This document shows positions 25,588 to 34,913 of a stretch of DNA of 64,000 nt, piece by piece (position 1 is the first letter of the stretch; every line of letters begins with the position of its first letter). The position numbers and the translations under genes were made by a program. Source of the stretch: CAVXEF01 sp963827315. GTDB lineage: Bacteria; Planctomycetota; Phycisphaerae; Sedimentisphaerales; Anaerobacaceae. The notes under the pieces were generated by a model. The model was not told where the DNA came from. It saw nothing but the letters and a program-made list of their open reading frames with translations, and searched no databases. The stretch is from the NCBI GenBank assembly GCA_963827315.1, contig CAWHAL010000001.1, positions 372,001 to 436,000 of the forward strand. The letters are read 5' to 3'.

Positions 25588-26667
25588 CTATCTACCACTG
25601 GCCATTTCCACCGGTGCCAACGTTTTCGCCATTTTGGCGGGGTTGGTCGACCAGGAAATCGCCTCCTCTTTGTCTATAGAGCCTCTGGAATACATCTCGG
25701 CGATGCTGTAATCCATATTCTGCATACCGAGCCGTCGGCTGGTCTCAATAATGTTGGGTATCTCGTAGATTCGACTTTCCCGAATGCAGGTTCTCACCGC
25801 GTGGGTGCACAGCAAAATCTCCACACAGGGCACCATTCCGGGCTGGTCCACGCGTCGAAACAGGGTTTGTGAGATAACCGCCTGAAGGGTGTTGGCCAAC
25901 ATTGCGCGAATCTGGTTCTGCTGATTGGCGGGGTAAATATCTATGATGCGTTCAACTGTCTGCGAGGCATTGACTGTGTGCAGTGTACTGAAGACCAGAT
26001 GGCCTGTTTCAGCGGCTGTAACCGTCGAACTGGTGGTCTCAAGGTCTCTCATCTCTCCTACCATAATGATGTCGGGGTCCTGACGCAGGACGTGACGTAA
26101 TCCCGACGCGAAATCCGGGCAGTCCGAACCGATTTCTCGCTGCTCTATCATACTTCGGTCATTCTTGAAGGCGTACTCCACGGGATCCTCCAGAGTGACT
26201 ATTCGCTTTTTATATTTTGAGTTTATCAGCCCAATCATAGCAGCCAAGGTTGTACTTTTGCCCGAGCCGGTATGGCCGGTTACCAGCACCAGACCTCTCG
26301 GGAGGTCGGCCAGCTCCTTCACTATCGGAGGAAGGTTTAAATCATCTATCACAGGAATCGAATCGGGAATAATTCTGAACGAAATCGCGATTGTATCGCG
26401 CTGATAATGGGCATTAACGCGGGCGCGGTGCCCGTCATCAAGGCAAGCTGAGAAATCGACGTCCCTTTTCATCTCGAATACCTTGAACCTTTCGGGTCCA
26501 ATCATATCGAGGACCATTCGCTTGGCGTCTTCATTGGTAACCGGCGGCAGGTTCATAATGATTAGCTCGGTATTTTTGCGCAGTACCGGAGGCATCGCAA
26601 CATTTATATGCACGTCACTGGCATCGGTCTCTATCGCTCGGGCCAATATAGCTTTAATATCCACCAT
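25588..26667 (-). CDS. pilT: PilT-type twitching/retraction ATPase
   Basis: 359 residues. Walker A is GHTGSGKSTTLAAMIG; the Asp box is RIVTLEDPVEYAF; Walker B lies in IIMVGEMRDLETT; the His box is TGHLVFSTLHT. The PilT-specific start is present (DASDVHINVAMPPVLRKNTEL). It powers pilus disassembly in type IV pili. Its presence beside a PilB/GspE-type assembly ATPase argues for a retractable pilus rather than a pure type II secretion system. It lies between the assembly ATPase gene (47 bases away) and the platform gene. No defect is seen. Confidence 0.92.
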   Translation of the reverse strand: MVDIKAILARAIETDASDVHINVAMPPVLRKNTELIIMNLPPVTNEDAKRMVLDMIGPERFKVFEMKRDVDFSACLDDGHRARVNAHYQRDTIAISFRIIPDSIPVIDDLNLPPIVKELADLPRGLVLVTGHTGSGKSTTLAAMIGLINSKYKKRIVTLEDPVEYAFKNDRSMIEQREIGSDCPDFASGLRHVLRQDPDIIMVGEMRDLETTSSTVTAAETGHLVFSTLHTVNASQTVERIIDIYPANQQNQIRAMLANTLQAVISQTLFRRVDQPGMVPCVEILLCTHAVRTCIRESRIYEIPNIIETSRRLGMQNMDYSIAEMYSRGSIDKEEAISWSTNPAKMAKTLAPVEMASGR

Positions 26668-26714
26668 AAGATACCTTCCTTTATTATATGTAATTCATAT
26701 CACACAGGCCGAAG

Positions 26715-28643
26715 TTATGGTTCGATTTTGTTCACCACAGATTGTTTAACGGGAGCCGCTTTGCGTGTATTTTCGAGGGGCTTTTGTTCAGGATGGTAGG
26801 CGGATGCTTCGGTAACACGCAAGACCTCATCGATAGTCGTCAGGCCCTGTTTCACTTTCCTCATCCCGTCTTCAAACAAACTGATTCCACCGCTTTCATG
26901 AAACACGGTGCGCATATTTTCAACAGATGGGTCTTTGTTAATCATATCACGGAATTTTCTGTCAACGATCAACAGCTCATAGATGCCGATTCGTCCGGAG
27001 TAACCGCTGCCCCTGCAGTCCTCGCAGCCTCGGCCTGTAAAAATCTGGCTGGTGTCAACGCCAGTTTTCTCCAGATGCTTAACGATGTTTTCGGGCGGCT
27101 TGTAAACTTCCTTACATTTTGGGCAAATCTTCCTGACTAATCTCTGCGCCAGAATAGCATTGAGCGAAGCTGCTATCAGGTAGGCATCGACGCCGATATC
27201 GACCAGCCTGGTGACGCTGCTGGCGGCGTCATTTGTGTGCAGCGTCGAAAGGACCAGATGGCCTGTTAAAGCTGCCTGCACCGCAATTTTGGCTGTCTGA
27301 TAATCTCTGATTTCGCCAATCATTATGATATCCGGGTCCTGTCGAAGCAGGCTTCTCAGTGCAGAGGCGAAGTCAAGCCCAGCTTTCTCATTGACCTGCA
27401 CCTGGCTGCAAAATCCGAGTTCATACTCGACGGGGTCCTCAACGGTCGAGATGTTCGTTTTATTACCATCCATCTGACAGAGTGCGGTGTACAAAGTAGT
27501 GCTTTTGCCGGAGCCTGTTGGTCCGGTTACGAGCAAGATGCCGTGCGGCCTTTTTATCTGCTCCTGGAAGGCCGCCATAGTGTCAGGCTCCATACCCAAC
27601 TGCTCAAGCCCCCGCAGGATAGAGCTGCTGTCGAGAATACGGATAACAACCTTTTCGCCGTTAGATGTAGGAAGTGTCGAGATTCGCAGGTCAACCGCTC
27701 TGCCGCCCACGATTACGGCGATTTTCCCATCCTGTGGCAGGCGTCTTTCGGAGATATCGAGATTCGACATAATTTTTATTCGAGAGATAATTGCAGCGTG
27801 CATTTTTGCTGGCGGCTGCATCGTTTCGAAAAGGACGCCGTCTATCCGGTACCTTATTTTCGTAGACCTTTTCTTCGGCTCGATGTGAATGTCACTGGCG
27901 CCGTCTCGCACGGCGCTGCTGATTAGATAATTGACGAATCTGATGACAGGTGATTCGCCTGCCATTTCTTCAAGGTCCCCCTCATCCTCTTTGTCATTCT
28001 GAACGACCTTGACATCCGTCATATCCTGGATGATGTCATCGAGGCATCCTTCGAGTTTTTCCCCTTTCAGCAGTTCGCATATCGCATCGAACTCGGCCTC
28101 AGTGCACACAACAACGCGGACATCCATTTGCGAGTGTCTTTTCATTTCCTCGACGGTGAAGACATTTGCCGGCTCACAGGTGGCCACAACCAGCGTGTCC
28201 TTCTCTATCGCAATCGGGACAATTTTATTGTTTTCTATGAAACTGACGTCAAGTTTTTTAAGAGCGTTCTTGTCAACCTCATCCGGTTTGATGTGTCGGA
28301 ATTCCAGGCCGTACAATTTTGTTTTCGCCAGCAGGATGTCTTCGGCGCTGGCCAATCCTTCCTTCAACAGCAGCGCCACGGCATCAGTTTCAGGCCGCTC
28401 CGCCAGTTTTTCCTGGAGCTGTTGATGCTGGCGGTCGGTAATCCTGCCCATATCCAGCAGGACGTCGGCAATGCGAAGGACGTGCCATCGGCCGGTTTCT
28501 TTGGGCACATACAACTCGGTCAGTCCCGGAATCGACTGACCCTCAGAGGTCTGGTCATCGACGGTGCCCTGCCCGGACTCGGTGCGGTCCTTTTGCGGCT
28601 CCGTCAAGCCGTCGCTTTTTTCAGATGTAAATGGCAGTTTCAT
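26715..28643 (-). CDS. PilB/GspE-type assembly ATPase
   Basis: 642 residues. The N-terminal domain (about residues 50-160) is the MshEN/T2SSE-N fold, preceded by a charged low-complexity 45 residues. The catalytic domain has Walker A (GPTGSGKSTTLYTALCQM), the Asp box, Walker B (IIMIGEIRDYQTA) and the His box (TGHLVLSTLHTNDA). The tetracysteine zinc motif is CPKC ... CEDC, about 30 residues apart. The C-terminus (about 600-642) is a variable tail. It drives pilin polymerisation. Whether it is strictly PilB or GspE cannot be decided, but the PilMNO-type neighbours favour a type IV pilus. Confidence 0.93.
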   Translation of the reverse strand: MKLPFTSEKSDGLTEPQKDRTESGQGTVDDQTSEGQSIPGLTELYVPKETGRWHVLRIADVLLDMGRITDRQHQQLQEKLAERPETDAVALLLKEGLASAEDILLAKTKLYGLEFRHIKPDEVDKNALKKLDVSFIENNKIVPIAIEKDTLVVATCEPANVFTVEEMKRHSQMDVRVVVCTEAEFDAICELLKGEKLEGCLDDIIQDMTDVKVVQNDKEDEGDLEEMAGESPVIRFVNYLISSAVRDGASDIHIEPKKRSTKIRYRIDGVLFETMQPPAKMHAAIISRIKIMSNLDISERRLPQDGKIAVIVGGRAVDLRISTLPTSNGEKVVIRILDSSSILRGLEQLGMEPDTMAAFQEQIKRPHGILLVTGPTGSGKSTTLYTALCQMDGNKTNISTVEDPVEYELGFCSQVQVNEKAGLDFASALRSLLRQDPDIIMIGEIRDYQTAKIAVQAALTGHLVLSTLHTNDAASSVTRLVDIGVDAYLIAASLNAILAQRLVRKICPKCKEVYKPPENIVKHLEKTGVDTSQIFTGRGCEDCRGSGYSGRIGIYELLIVDRKFRDMINKDPSVENMRTVFHESGGISLFEDGMRKVKQGLTTIDEVLRVTEASAYHPEQKPLENTRKAAPVKQSVVNKIEP

Positions 28644-28656
28644 CGTTTTCTGTTCG

Positions 28657-29352
28657 CTATTGTGAAAACTTCAATATTATCTCGGCCTGCTGGTGCTCCT
28701 GCCCGCCGGTGGGCTTACCTTCAAGTTTTACAAAACCCTCACCAATTTGAACAACCTTAAAGCCTTTTATTGAATCGCCTTCATAAAGAATCTTGTCGTT
28801 AATCATGCAGCAATATATGCCTTCCTCCGTCTTCATAATGCTCAGGAGCTCTATAGGGCTGTCACCATTAGGGTCACTGTGCTCAGCGGCAAAAAGGTTG
28901 CCTCTGTTCCCGATAAATATTTCCTGCTTGAACGGATTTTTGATAAGCTCATTGCTCCCAACCTGCTGCACTCCGCTGAACTCATAAAACTTTTTCATTA
29001 TGCTGTCCATCCGTGTGTACATTACCGAACCGGCTCCCATAAGGCGGACAACAGCCTTTTCAATCTGCGTTTGCTGGGTGTCGACAGTAGCGAGGCCGAA
29101 TGCCGCCGCTGTGTCGGGAGAGTTATGCCTTATCATAAACCAAAGGCACAGCAGCGCTGCGCCGAACAAAACAGCGAGCAGACGAGTCGTATTGTAAACC
29201 TTCTTATTCTTAACTGCGACGGTAAGGTACTCCTGGCTCTGCTGTTTATTGTCGGTGCCGTTACCGCCATTGTGTTTTTCGGCGACACTATCAGGTCGGC
29301 TGCCGCACACCGGCGGATTCTCGGATTCTTCAGCTTTCCAAAAAGACAACAT
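28657..29352 (-). CDS. Membrane protein of the pil cluster, PilP/GspC-like
   Basis: 231 residues. A hydrophilic 50-residue start leads to one membrane helix (about 57-77, TRLLAVLFGAALLCLWFMIR). A linker follows, then a C-terminal beta-rich domain (about 165-230: NGDSPIELLSIMKTEEGIYC; ILYEGDSIKGFKVVQIGEGF) that looks like the homology region of GspC/PilP periplasmic proteins. It sits where PilP is expected, between pilO and the assembly ATPase gene. There is no lipobox, so it is not a classical PilP lipoprotein. The assignment rests mainly on position and the domain shape. Confidence 0.6.
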   Translation of the reverse strand: MLSFWKAEESENPPVCGSRPDSVAEKHNGGNGTDNKQQSQEYLTVAVKNKKVYNTTRLLAVLFGAALLCLWFMIRHNSPDTAAAFGLATVDTQQTQIEKAVVRLMGAGSVMYTRMDSIMKKFYEFSGVQQVGSNELIKNPFKQEIFIGNRGNLFAAEHSDPNGDSPIELLSIMKTEEGIYCCMINDKILYEGDSIKGFKVVQIGEGFVKLEGKPTGGQEHQQAEIILKFSQ

Positions 29353-29460
29353 TCCGAAGCTCCTTTACCTTTTCCTTTGCACCTGCCGTCTAATTGAGAT
29401 ACGGCTTTTTACCGGCACTGCAGCCAAAGAAGCATACCCACCTCTGCTGTGCCGGCGATG

Positions 29461-30039
29461 TCAGGTTGTATCATCTCGGTCCTGGAAAAAGACACTGATT
29501 ATAAACGTCGCAGCAATGTCTCCTTCGCTGTCACTCTGTTTGGTCAGCTTAAGCTGGCGGAGTTTCATTATTCTGGGCAGCTTTTCGAGTTCAAGCAGAA
29601 ACGCATAAAAGGAGTTAAAGTTGCCCACCAATTCCATCTCCAGCGGCTGTTCTATATAGCGTGGCTGACCGGCATTGCTTATCTCGCGGGCGTTGACGTT
29701 GCCAATCTTCTGCTCGAGTGTCCGAATTGTTTTTGGATGCAGACCATGCTTTTGGGCACTCACAGTTACCTGCTCGAGCACGGTGTAAATTTCACTTTTC
29801 GGCGGCAGCTTACTTTCAAAGAAATCAATTGCTTCCTGCAATTCGTCAAGCTGCTTAGTAAGGCCTTCGAAGGTTGCCGTGGCCTTTTCGAATTCCTTTA
29901 ATTTGCTTAGTTTCGCCTGCACCCGAACTTTTTGCGCAGCCAGCTGATGGTCGGCTGGCCTAATCAGGTAGTGGTCTGCGACGTAAGTTACGCCCATCAG
30001 TAAAACAAAAAAGACAATCTTGCCCAAACTTTTTGTCAT
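29461..30039 (-). CDS. pilO: PilO-like alignment protein
   Basis: 192 residues: one N-terminal helix (residues 6-22, KIVFFVLLMGVTYVADHYL), a coiled coil (about 30-75), and a ferredoxin-like domain with LEMELVGNFNSFYAFLLELE, the region that usually identifies PilO. It overlaps the PilN-like gene by 4 bases (ATGA). In type IV pili PilN and PilO form a periplasmic dimer linking the cytoplasmic PilM to the outer parts. A gap of about 108 bases separates it from the next gene, with nothing clear in it. Confidence 0.82.
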   Translation of the reverse strand: MTKSLGKIVFFVLLMGVTYVADHYLIRPADHQLAAQKVRVQAKLSKLKEFEKATATFEGLTKQLDELQEAIDFFESKLPPKSEIYTVLEQVTVSAQKHGLHPKTIRTLEQKIGNVNAREISNAGQPRYIEQPLEMELVGNFNSFYAFLLELEKLPRIMKLRQLKLTKQSDSEGDIAATFIISVFFQDRDDTT

Positions 30040-30737
30040 AGCTTTGTCCTGATTTTGTCAATGTCCTCGTCAGTAAGATGAATATCCCTCTTGAGCATGG
30101 CGGTTAACCTGAAATGTCGAAATTTTGTATCCTCGGCCTCGTATTCCTTGGACTCCACCAGCGTCACGTTCTCCAGCAGTTTCGAACCGCTCAATCGCTC
30201 AATATACGCCGCCACCTCAAGGTCACTGGGGGCAATACCTTCGATATCAATGTGCATCCTCAACAGTTTTTCCTGTGACCGCGCAGGAACGGCGGCAGCA
30301 GCCTTTTTGGCTCGCTCCTTTTCGTACTTGTTGGTTTTTGTCTCCGTGGCCTGCGAACGGGAGTTCGGCGGCTCTTTTTGGACGGCGCTGAACTGCAAGA
30401 ACGACACACCGGGCGGCAGATTATTTATTAATGACGCCAACAACACACTTCTCGAAACCGGCTCAAGCAGCTCTGCTGTGGTCATCGCCCGCTTCCACAC
30501 TGCATCGCGTTTTTCCTGAAGCTGCTCGAACTCCATTATCGCCTCATGTGCTCGCTCCATTTTCGTGTCTATAAGCTTCTCTCTGGCCACCAGCACGCGC
30601 TGCTGTATCCTGATGAACATAAACAAACCAGCTAATACCACCACCACCGGCACGAATAACACAAGACACATGATGTTTATTCGCCGGGCTTCGTTGTTCT
30701 GGATGTAATCATCCGGTACTAAGTTTATATTAAGCAT
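30036..30737 (-). CDS. pilN: PilN-like alignment protein
   Basis: 233 residues. It begins MLNINLVPDDYIQNNEARR, the INLxP motif by which PilN binds PilM, followed by a membrane helix (about 22-45, IMCLVLFVPVVVVLAGLFMF) and a periplasmic domain. A lysine/arginine-rich insertion lies at about residues 130-155. It overlaps pilO by 4 bases and lies 72 bases downstream of pilM. The family position and motif are clear. Confidence 0.85.
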   Translation of the reverse strand: MLNINLVPDDYIQNNEARRINIMCLVLFVPVVVVLAGLFMFIRIQQRVLVAREKLIDTKMERAHEAIMEFEQLQEKRDAVWKRAMTTAELLEPVSRSVLLASLINNLPPGVSFLQFSAVQKEPPNSRSQATETKTNKYEKERAKKAAAAVPARSQEKLLRMHIDIEGIAPSDLEVAAYIERLSGSKLLENVTLVESKEYEAEDTKFRHFRLTAMLKRDIHLTDEDIDKIRTKL

Positions 30738-30809
30738 CGTTTAACCTAATAAGCTGTAAGCCTTTTATATTCATCCCGTAACCTATTGCGGGATTGTCAT
30801 ACTTTCCTT

Positions 30810-31790
30810 TCACGACAGACTAAGCCCAAGGGCGACAGACCAGTTAGTCTGCGACTGTCTTCTGTCTATACCGCCCCTGCCGGCGTTTGGTATTTTGACC
30901 GCCCCCAAGGGGTCTGCTATCTGTGCCGGCATTTGCAGTTGCTTCGCTATCGCCAGGCATATCTCTCTGCTCTCCGACGAGCCCAAAAGGAAAATCAGGC
31001 GGTCGATTTCGCTGCCTTTGTGCATTGTACCGAAGTGCTGTCTGCACGCCGCCAGTTCCAGTGCCAGTCTCGTTATCGCTTCCTCTGTGCCGAGCTGATT
31101 CATACCTATCGCTACCGAGCGGGCAAAAAGGAGATTCTTATGTCGGCAAATCACGACGTTTGTGGTTGTGTTCTCCATACAGATGAGCATCACAATCGAT
31201 TCTACATCGGATTCGCGTCTGCCGAAGAATCCGGCATAGATATTTGCCAGGGCGGCCGGCCAAATGGCGATAGACTTAATTTGCAAACCGGCTTTTTCGT
31301 ATATCGCCAGATGCCTGTCAATTATCTGTCGCCCGGTTGCTATCACCACGACATTATCCTGCTCGGCGGGAATAGTTCTGATTATCATATCATCACAGTT
31401 AAATGGCAGCTTCTGTTTTATCTTAGAAATAGTCTGTGGGTCTGCGCCGCCGAGGTTGTCCCAATCAGCATTGGGCAGCTTAATATGTTCAATAGAGATT
31501 TCGGCGGCAGGCAGAGCCGCTACCACCTCTTTGCCTCGATATTCACCGTTTGCGGTCAGCCGACAGATTGTCTCTATCGCCCACCTTTGCCAGGCGGCAC
31601 TGCCGGCTTCAACATCTTCGGGACAATGAGCGAAGTCCGCGGCTGCCAATGTTGTCCCCCGCCGAGTCACCTCAAGCTGGGCCAGTTTCAGCGAATCGTC
31701 ACCCATATCAACGCCAATCGGACACCCTTTGCGAGCCCGCCGCAAAACGGACTTTCTGCAAGACAAAGGGGTTCTTAACCCCCAAACCAT
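30810..31790 (-). CDS. pilM: PilM-like actin-fold ATPase
   Basis: 326 residues, cytoplasmic. It has the actin/FtsA-like nucleotide-binding phrases of PilM: PIGVDMGDDSLKLAQLEV near the start, EVVAALPAAEISIEHIKLPN, VVIATGRQIIDRHLAIYEKA and a late LIFLLGSSESREICLAIAKQ. The first 25 residues are a basic extension. It binds the N-terminus of PilN and heads the cluster, so the operon promoter should be in the 520 bases upstream. The C-terminus is somewhat shorter than typical (about 350). Confidence 0.85.
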   Translation of the reverse strand: MVWGLRTPLSCRKSVLRRARKGCPIGVDMGDDSLKLAQLEVTRRGTTLAAADFAHCPEDVEAGSAAWQRWAIETICRLTANGEYRGKEVVAALPAAEISIEHIKLPNADWDNLGGADPQTISKIKQKLPFNCDDMIIRTIPAEQDNVVVIATGRQIIDRHLAIYEKAGLQIKSIAIWPAALANIYAGFFGRRESDVESIVMLICMENTTTNVVICRHKNLLFARSVAIGMNQLGTEEAITRLALELAACRQHFGTMHKGSEIDRLIFLLGSSESREICLAIAKQLQMPAQIADPLGAVKIPNAGRGGIDRRQSQTNWSVALGLSLS

Positions 31791-32307
31791 ACCTGCACCC
31801 CTTCCTTCTCACCTATAGGATTAAGATGTACCAAACGCACCTATATACTTAATCTCATCATCGTCATAAGCTGATAGCCAGATTAGAGATGTATAGATGC
31901 ACCATTGTCGTCAGCCGGACCCTTTCAGGGACAGTGCCAATTAAAATATAGATAACAAGACACCCCCCAATCAAACTACCGGTCATTATCGGCGGCCGCT
32001 ACTGATATTAGGACCTTCCTCCAATCAGCAAAGGTAGTCTGGATTTTACCTCCCATAAAACAGGTGATTTCAATCGCTCCCCCGCGTCTGCTTGTCGCAG
32101 ACAAGCGCGGGGGATCCGCAGCGGTTTACTCACCGATGCGCGAAATGAACAGCTCGGAAATGATAAAAATGCCGCACCCCATCATTATCTCCGCAGGATG
32201 GCCAAGCCCAGAAGCGTATTCACAGCCACGACGTAAACCACTCATTCAAACGACAAAAAATACAAAACAAAGGTTATGGGACATTTCTAAAGCTGGGCAA
32301 CCTCGGC
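31791..32307. other. Gap between pilM and gpsA
   Basis: Both flanking genes are on the minus strand. The gap holds an imperfect GC-rich hairpin at 32078-32114 (TCCCCCGCG...CGCGGGGGA with a bulge), downstream of gpsA and possibly its terminator, though it has no T run. A 39-codon minus-strand frame at 32126-32245 (starting MSGLRRGCEYASGLGHPAE) has no visible ribosome site or family and is left unassigned. The segment next to pilM presumably holds its promoter, but no convincing boxes are visible. Confidence 0.4.
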
Positions 32308-33336
32308 TCACTGCTGCTCCGCTTTCAGACGCCGCTCCATTAAATCGGCAATCGCCCTTTTCACCGGTTTACCCTCAAACAAAATCTGATAAACCGCCTC
32401 GGTAATCGGCATTTCAACATTATACCGCCTGGCAAGGGCGACAACTGATTTGCAGGTATCAACCCCCTCAATGACCGACTCGGTGGCTCTGCAGGCCTGC
32501 TCCGTACCCTGGCCTTTTCCTATTCTTTCGCCGAACGAGCGGTTCCTCCCCTTTGGCGAGATGCAGGTCGTTACCAAATCACCTAATCCGGTCAGGCCGG
32601 CAAATGTCTGCGGCCTCGCACCACAGGCAATCCCCAAACGCGTTATCTCAGCAAGCCCCCTGCTCAAAAGAGCCGCTTTTGCGTTATCGCCGGCGCCTAT
32701 GCCATCTACGATTCCCGCCGCAATCGCGATAATGTTCTTCATTGCACCTGCTAACTCAACCCCTAAGATGTCCGTATTGGTATAAACCCGAAACCAGGAG
32801 GTATTGAAGGTTCGCTGAACATCCTTCGCTAAATTCTCATTGATGGACGCCGCACACGCCGTGGCGGGCAGCTTCCGTGCCAGCTCGTCCGAAATAGTAG
32901 GCCCACTGAGTGCAACCAGCTTGCCCCCGCGGCTGCTTGCGCAGCAGCGGGAAAGAATCTCAGCAAGTATCTGGGTCGGACGCAACAGCGTACCGTTCTC
33001 GATACCCTTCGCCACCGAGATAATCGCAGCATCCTGCGGAACATAATCCTTGAGCCTACTCCAGATACGCCGCATAAACTGACACGGCACCGCTGAGATA
33101 ATCAAATCAGCGCCGGCCATTATGCGCTCATCATCAGCCTCAAATACGAGTGTATCAGGCAGCTTATAGCCCGGAAGAAACTTCTTATTCTCACCGGCTT
33201 CTTCCATCTGCCTCAACTGCTCGCCGTCGTATCCCCACATCCGGACGCTTGCCACAGTGTCCTTTTTCTCGCACAGCAGCATCGCCAGAACTGTGCCCAT
33301 TGCGCCATCGCCGATTATGGAGATGTTCTCGAACAT
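32308..33336 (-). CDS. gpsA: Glycerol-3-phosphate dehydrogenase [NAD(P)+]
   Basis: 342 residues. The dinucleotide fold opens with ISIIGDGAMGTVLAMLLCEK (GxGxxG). Further GpsA landmarks: ISVAKGIENGTLLRPTQILA, ALSGPTISDELARKLPATAC, LAGAMKNIIAIAAGIVDGIG and TFAGLTGLGDLVTTCISPKG, with NRSFGERIGKGQ. The enzyme makes sn-glycerol-3-phosphate from dihydroxyacetone phosphate for phospholipid synthesis. The length is normal. It is transcribed away from purE, which lies 24 bases upstream on the same strand, so the two may form a small operon. Confidence 0.93.
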   Translation of the reverse strand: MFENISIIGDGAMGTVLAMLLCEKKDTVASVRMWGYDGEQLRQMEEAGENKKFLPGYKLPDTLVFEADDERIMAGADLIISAVPCQFMRRIWSRLKDYVPQDAAIISVAKGIENGTLLRPTQILAEILSRCCASSRGGKLVALSGPTISDELARKLPATACAASINENLAKDVQRTFNTSWFRVYTNTDILGVELAGAMKNIIAIAAGIVDGIGAGDNAKAALLSRGLAEITRLGIACGARPQTFAGLTGLGDLVTTCISPKGRNRSFGERIGKGQGTEQACRATESVIEGVDTCKSVVALARRYNVEMPITEAVYQILFEGKPVKRAIADLMERRLKAEQQ

Positions 33337-33360
33337 AGATAAGTCATAAGTGCCCTCGAC

Positions 33361-33843
33361 TTATGCACTTGTGCTCCTATACACTTTTTTGAAGTCAGCC
33401 AATTTTTTGGCGAGATTTTCGTCCGACAGAGCTAATATCTGGATGGCTAAAATCGCGGCGTTTTTTGCGCCGGCTTTTCCGATAGCTACCGTTGCTACCG
33501 GCACGCCGGACGGCATTTGAAGAGTGCTGAGCAGAGCATCAATGCCTTCCAGGCCGGAACTTGAAATCAATGGTACGCCGATAACCGGCAGGGTCGTCCT
33601 CGCCGCCAAAGCACCGGCCAGATGAGCCGCCATACCGGCAGCGGCGATAATCACCTTTACTCCTTTCTTAGCGGCATTTTGCGCGAATTCAGCTGCTGCG
33701 TCCGGCGTGCGATGTGCTGAAATTATTCGCACGGCCGGCTCGATGCCGAAATCTTTAAGAGTATCGATACAGCCTTGCATAACCGCCATATCGCTGTCGG
33801 AGCCCATCACGACCGCTACGGGAGTTTTCTTTTCAGATACCAT
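33361..33843 (-). CDS. purE: N5-carboxyaminoimidazole ribonucleotide mutase
   Basis: 160 residues from ATG at 33843, which is preceded by GTGAGG at good spacing; an upstream in-frame ATG at 33936 would add 31 unrelated residues. Family motifs: VAVVMGSDSDMAVMQGCIDT, ISAHRTPDAAAEFA, VIIAAAGMAAHLAGALAART, TTLPVIGVPL and SGLEGIDALLSTLQMPSGVP. The catalytic Ser and His of the SDSD and SAHRTP motifs are present. It acts in de novo purine synthesis. No purK is next to it. Confidence 0.94.
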   Translation of the reverse strand: MVSEKKTPVAVVMGSDSDMAVMQGCIDTLKDFGIEPAVRIISAHRTPDAAAEFAQNAAKKGVKVIIAAAGMAAHLAGALAARTTLPVIGVPLISSSGLEGIDALLSTLQMPSGVPVATVAIGKAGAKNAAILAIQILALSDENLAKKLADFKKVYRSTSA

Positions 33844-33961
33844 TTGTTTTTCCTCACTTTGGGCATTACAATATCTTACGTCTGAATTTATCCGCCTGTG
33901 GCGGATAATGCCGTAATAATAATCGTTCTGTTCCATAAATGCAAGTAACAGGGAATTGGCG

Positions 33962-34834
33962 ATGCAAACAAGAAGGCCTATCGTCGCCGGTCAATTTTAT
34001 CCCCGCGGACGGGCTGACTGCGTAGATGAAATAAATGAGTATCTTGAGGAGGCGTCTTTAAGTGAGCCGCTGCCGGCCGATGTAGCGGCCGGCATTGTTC
34101 CACATGCCGGCTGGACATTCAGCGGTAGTTTGGCGGCGATGGTCTTCTCCGCTGTGAAGCAACGTCACGAAAATGTCGATACCTTCGTAATATTCGGAGC
34201 TGCACACGGCTACTTCGGCTCGCCGGCTGTGTATGACAAAGGCATCTGGGCAACACCTTTAGGTGAAGCAGCTATCGACGAAGATTTGGCGGAAGCGATT
34301 TTGAACAGTAACACAGCGGTCAGCGACCTCGACGCTCACAGCAACGAACACAGCATCGAGGTACAGGTACCGTTTATCCAGCATTTATTTGCAGATGCAA
34401 AGATACTGCCGATTGTGGTTCCTCCGAGCCGAGAGGCTGTTTCGCTTGGCGAGGCCGTCGGCGGCATTGTCGCCGGTGAAAAGAATAAAAAAATCGTCTG
34501 TATCGGCTCGACCGATTTGACCCATTATGGCCCACGTTACGGTTTTACACCGATGGGCACAGGCGCCAAGGCCTTGCAGTGGGCAAGCGAGGTCAACGAC
34601 AAAAAATTTATCGATTTGGCCCTGAAACTCGACGCAATAGGTTTGCTCGCAAGCGCCGCTGAGAACCTCAATGCCTGCGGCGGCGGTGCAGCGGCGGCAG
34701 CGGTCGCAGCAGCTAAAAAACTCGGCAAAACAAAAGGCGTCTTGCTTGCGCATACCAATAGTAACGAAGTGATGATGAAAAAGATGGGCACCTCAAGCAC
34801 CGAGGCTGTCGGCTACGCAGCGATAGTGTTCTAA
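33962..34834 (+). CDS. MEMO1-family protein (AmmeMemoRadiSam B)
   Basis: 290 residues. It begins MQTRRPIVAGQFYPRGRADC, the standard MEMO opening, and has VAAGIVPHAGWTFSGSLAAM, VIFGAAHGYFGSPA, HSNEHSIEVQVPFIQHLF and IVCIGSTDLTHYGPRYGFTP, which hold the conserved His, Asp and Cys-type pocket residues of the family (related in fold to extradiol dioxygenases). ATG 33962 is chosen over TTG 33956. The usual partners, an AMMECR1 domain protein and an AmmeMemoRadiSam radical SAM enzyme, are not in the window. The biochemical role of the bacterial system is not something this sequence reveals. Confidence 0.9.
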   Translation: MQTRRPIVAGQFYPRGRADCVDEINEYLEEASLSEPLPADVAAGIVPHAGWTFSGSLAAMVFSAVKQRHENVDTFVIFGAAHGYFGSPAVYDKGIWATPLGEAAIDEDLAEAILNSNTAVSDLDAHSNEHSIEVQVPFIQHLFADAKILPIVVPPSREAVSLGEAVGGIVAGEKNKKIVCIGSTDLTHYGPRYGFTPMGTGAKALQWASEVNDKKFIDLALKLDAIGLLASAAENLNACGGGAAAAAVAAAKKLGKTKGVLLAHTNSNEVMMKKMGTSSTEAVGYAAIVF

Positions 34835-34913
34835 TTCGTATCACGTTCCTGTCGCCCCGCACTCAGTAAAAGCGTACGGAAAAATATAAAGAAATTAAAA
34901 ACACGAGGTTGAA

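Noticed and set aside
30786..31778. A 330-codon plus-strand open frame opposite pilM
   Set aside because: It mirrors the codon structure of the pilM-like gene, has many Cys, Arg and His and no family feature, and would run antisense to a clear operon gene.
33843..33936. An upstream ATG for purE adding 31 residues
   Set aside because: The added residues do not belong to the family, and the internal ATG at 33843 has a good ribosome site.
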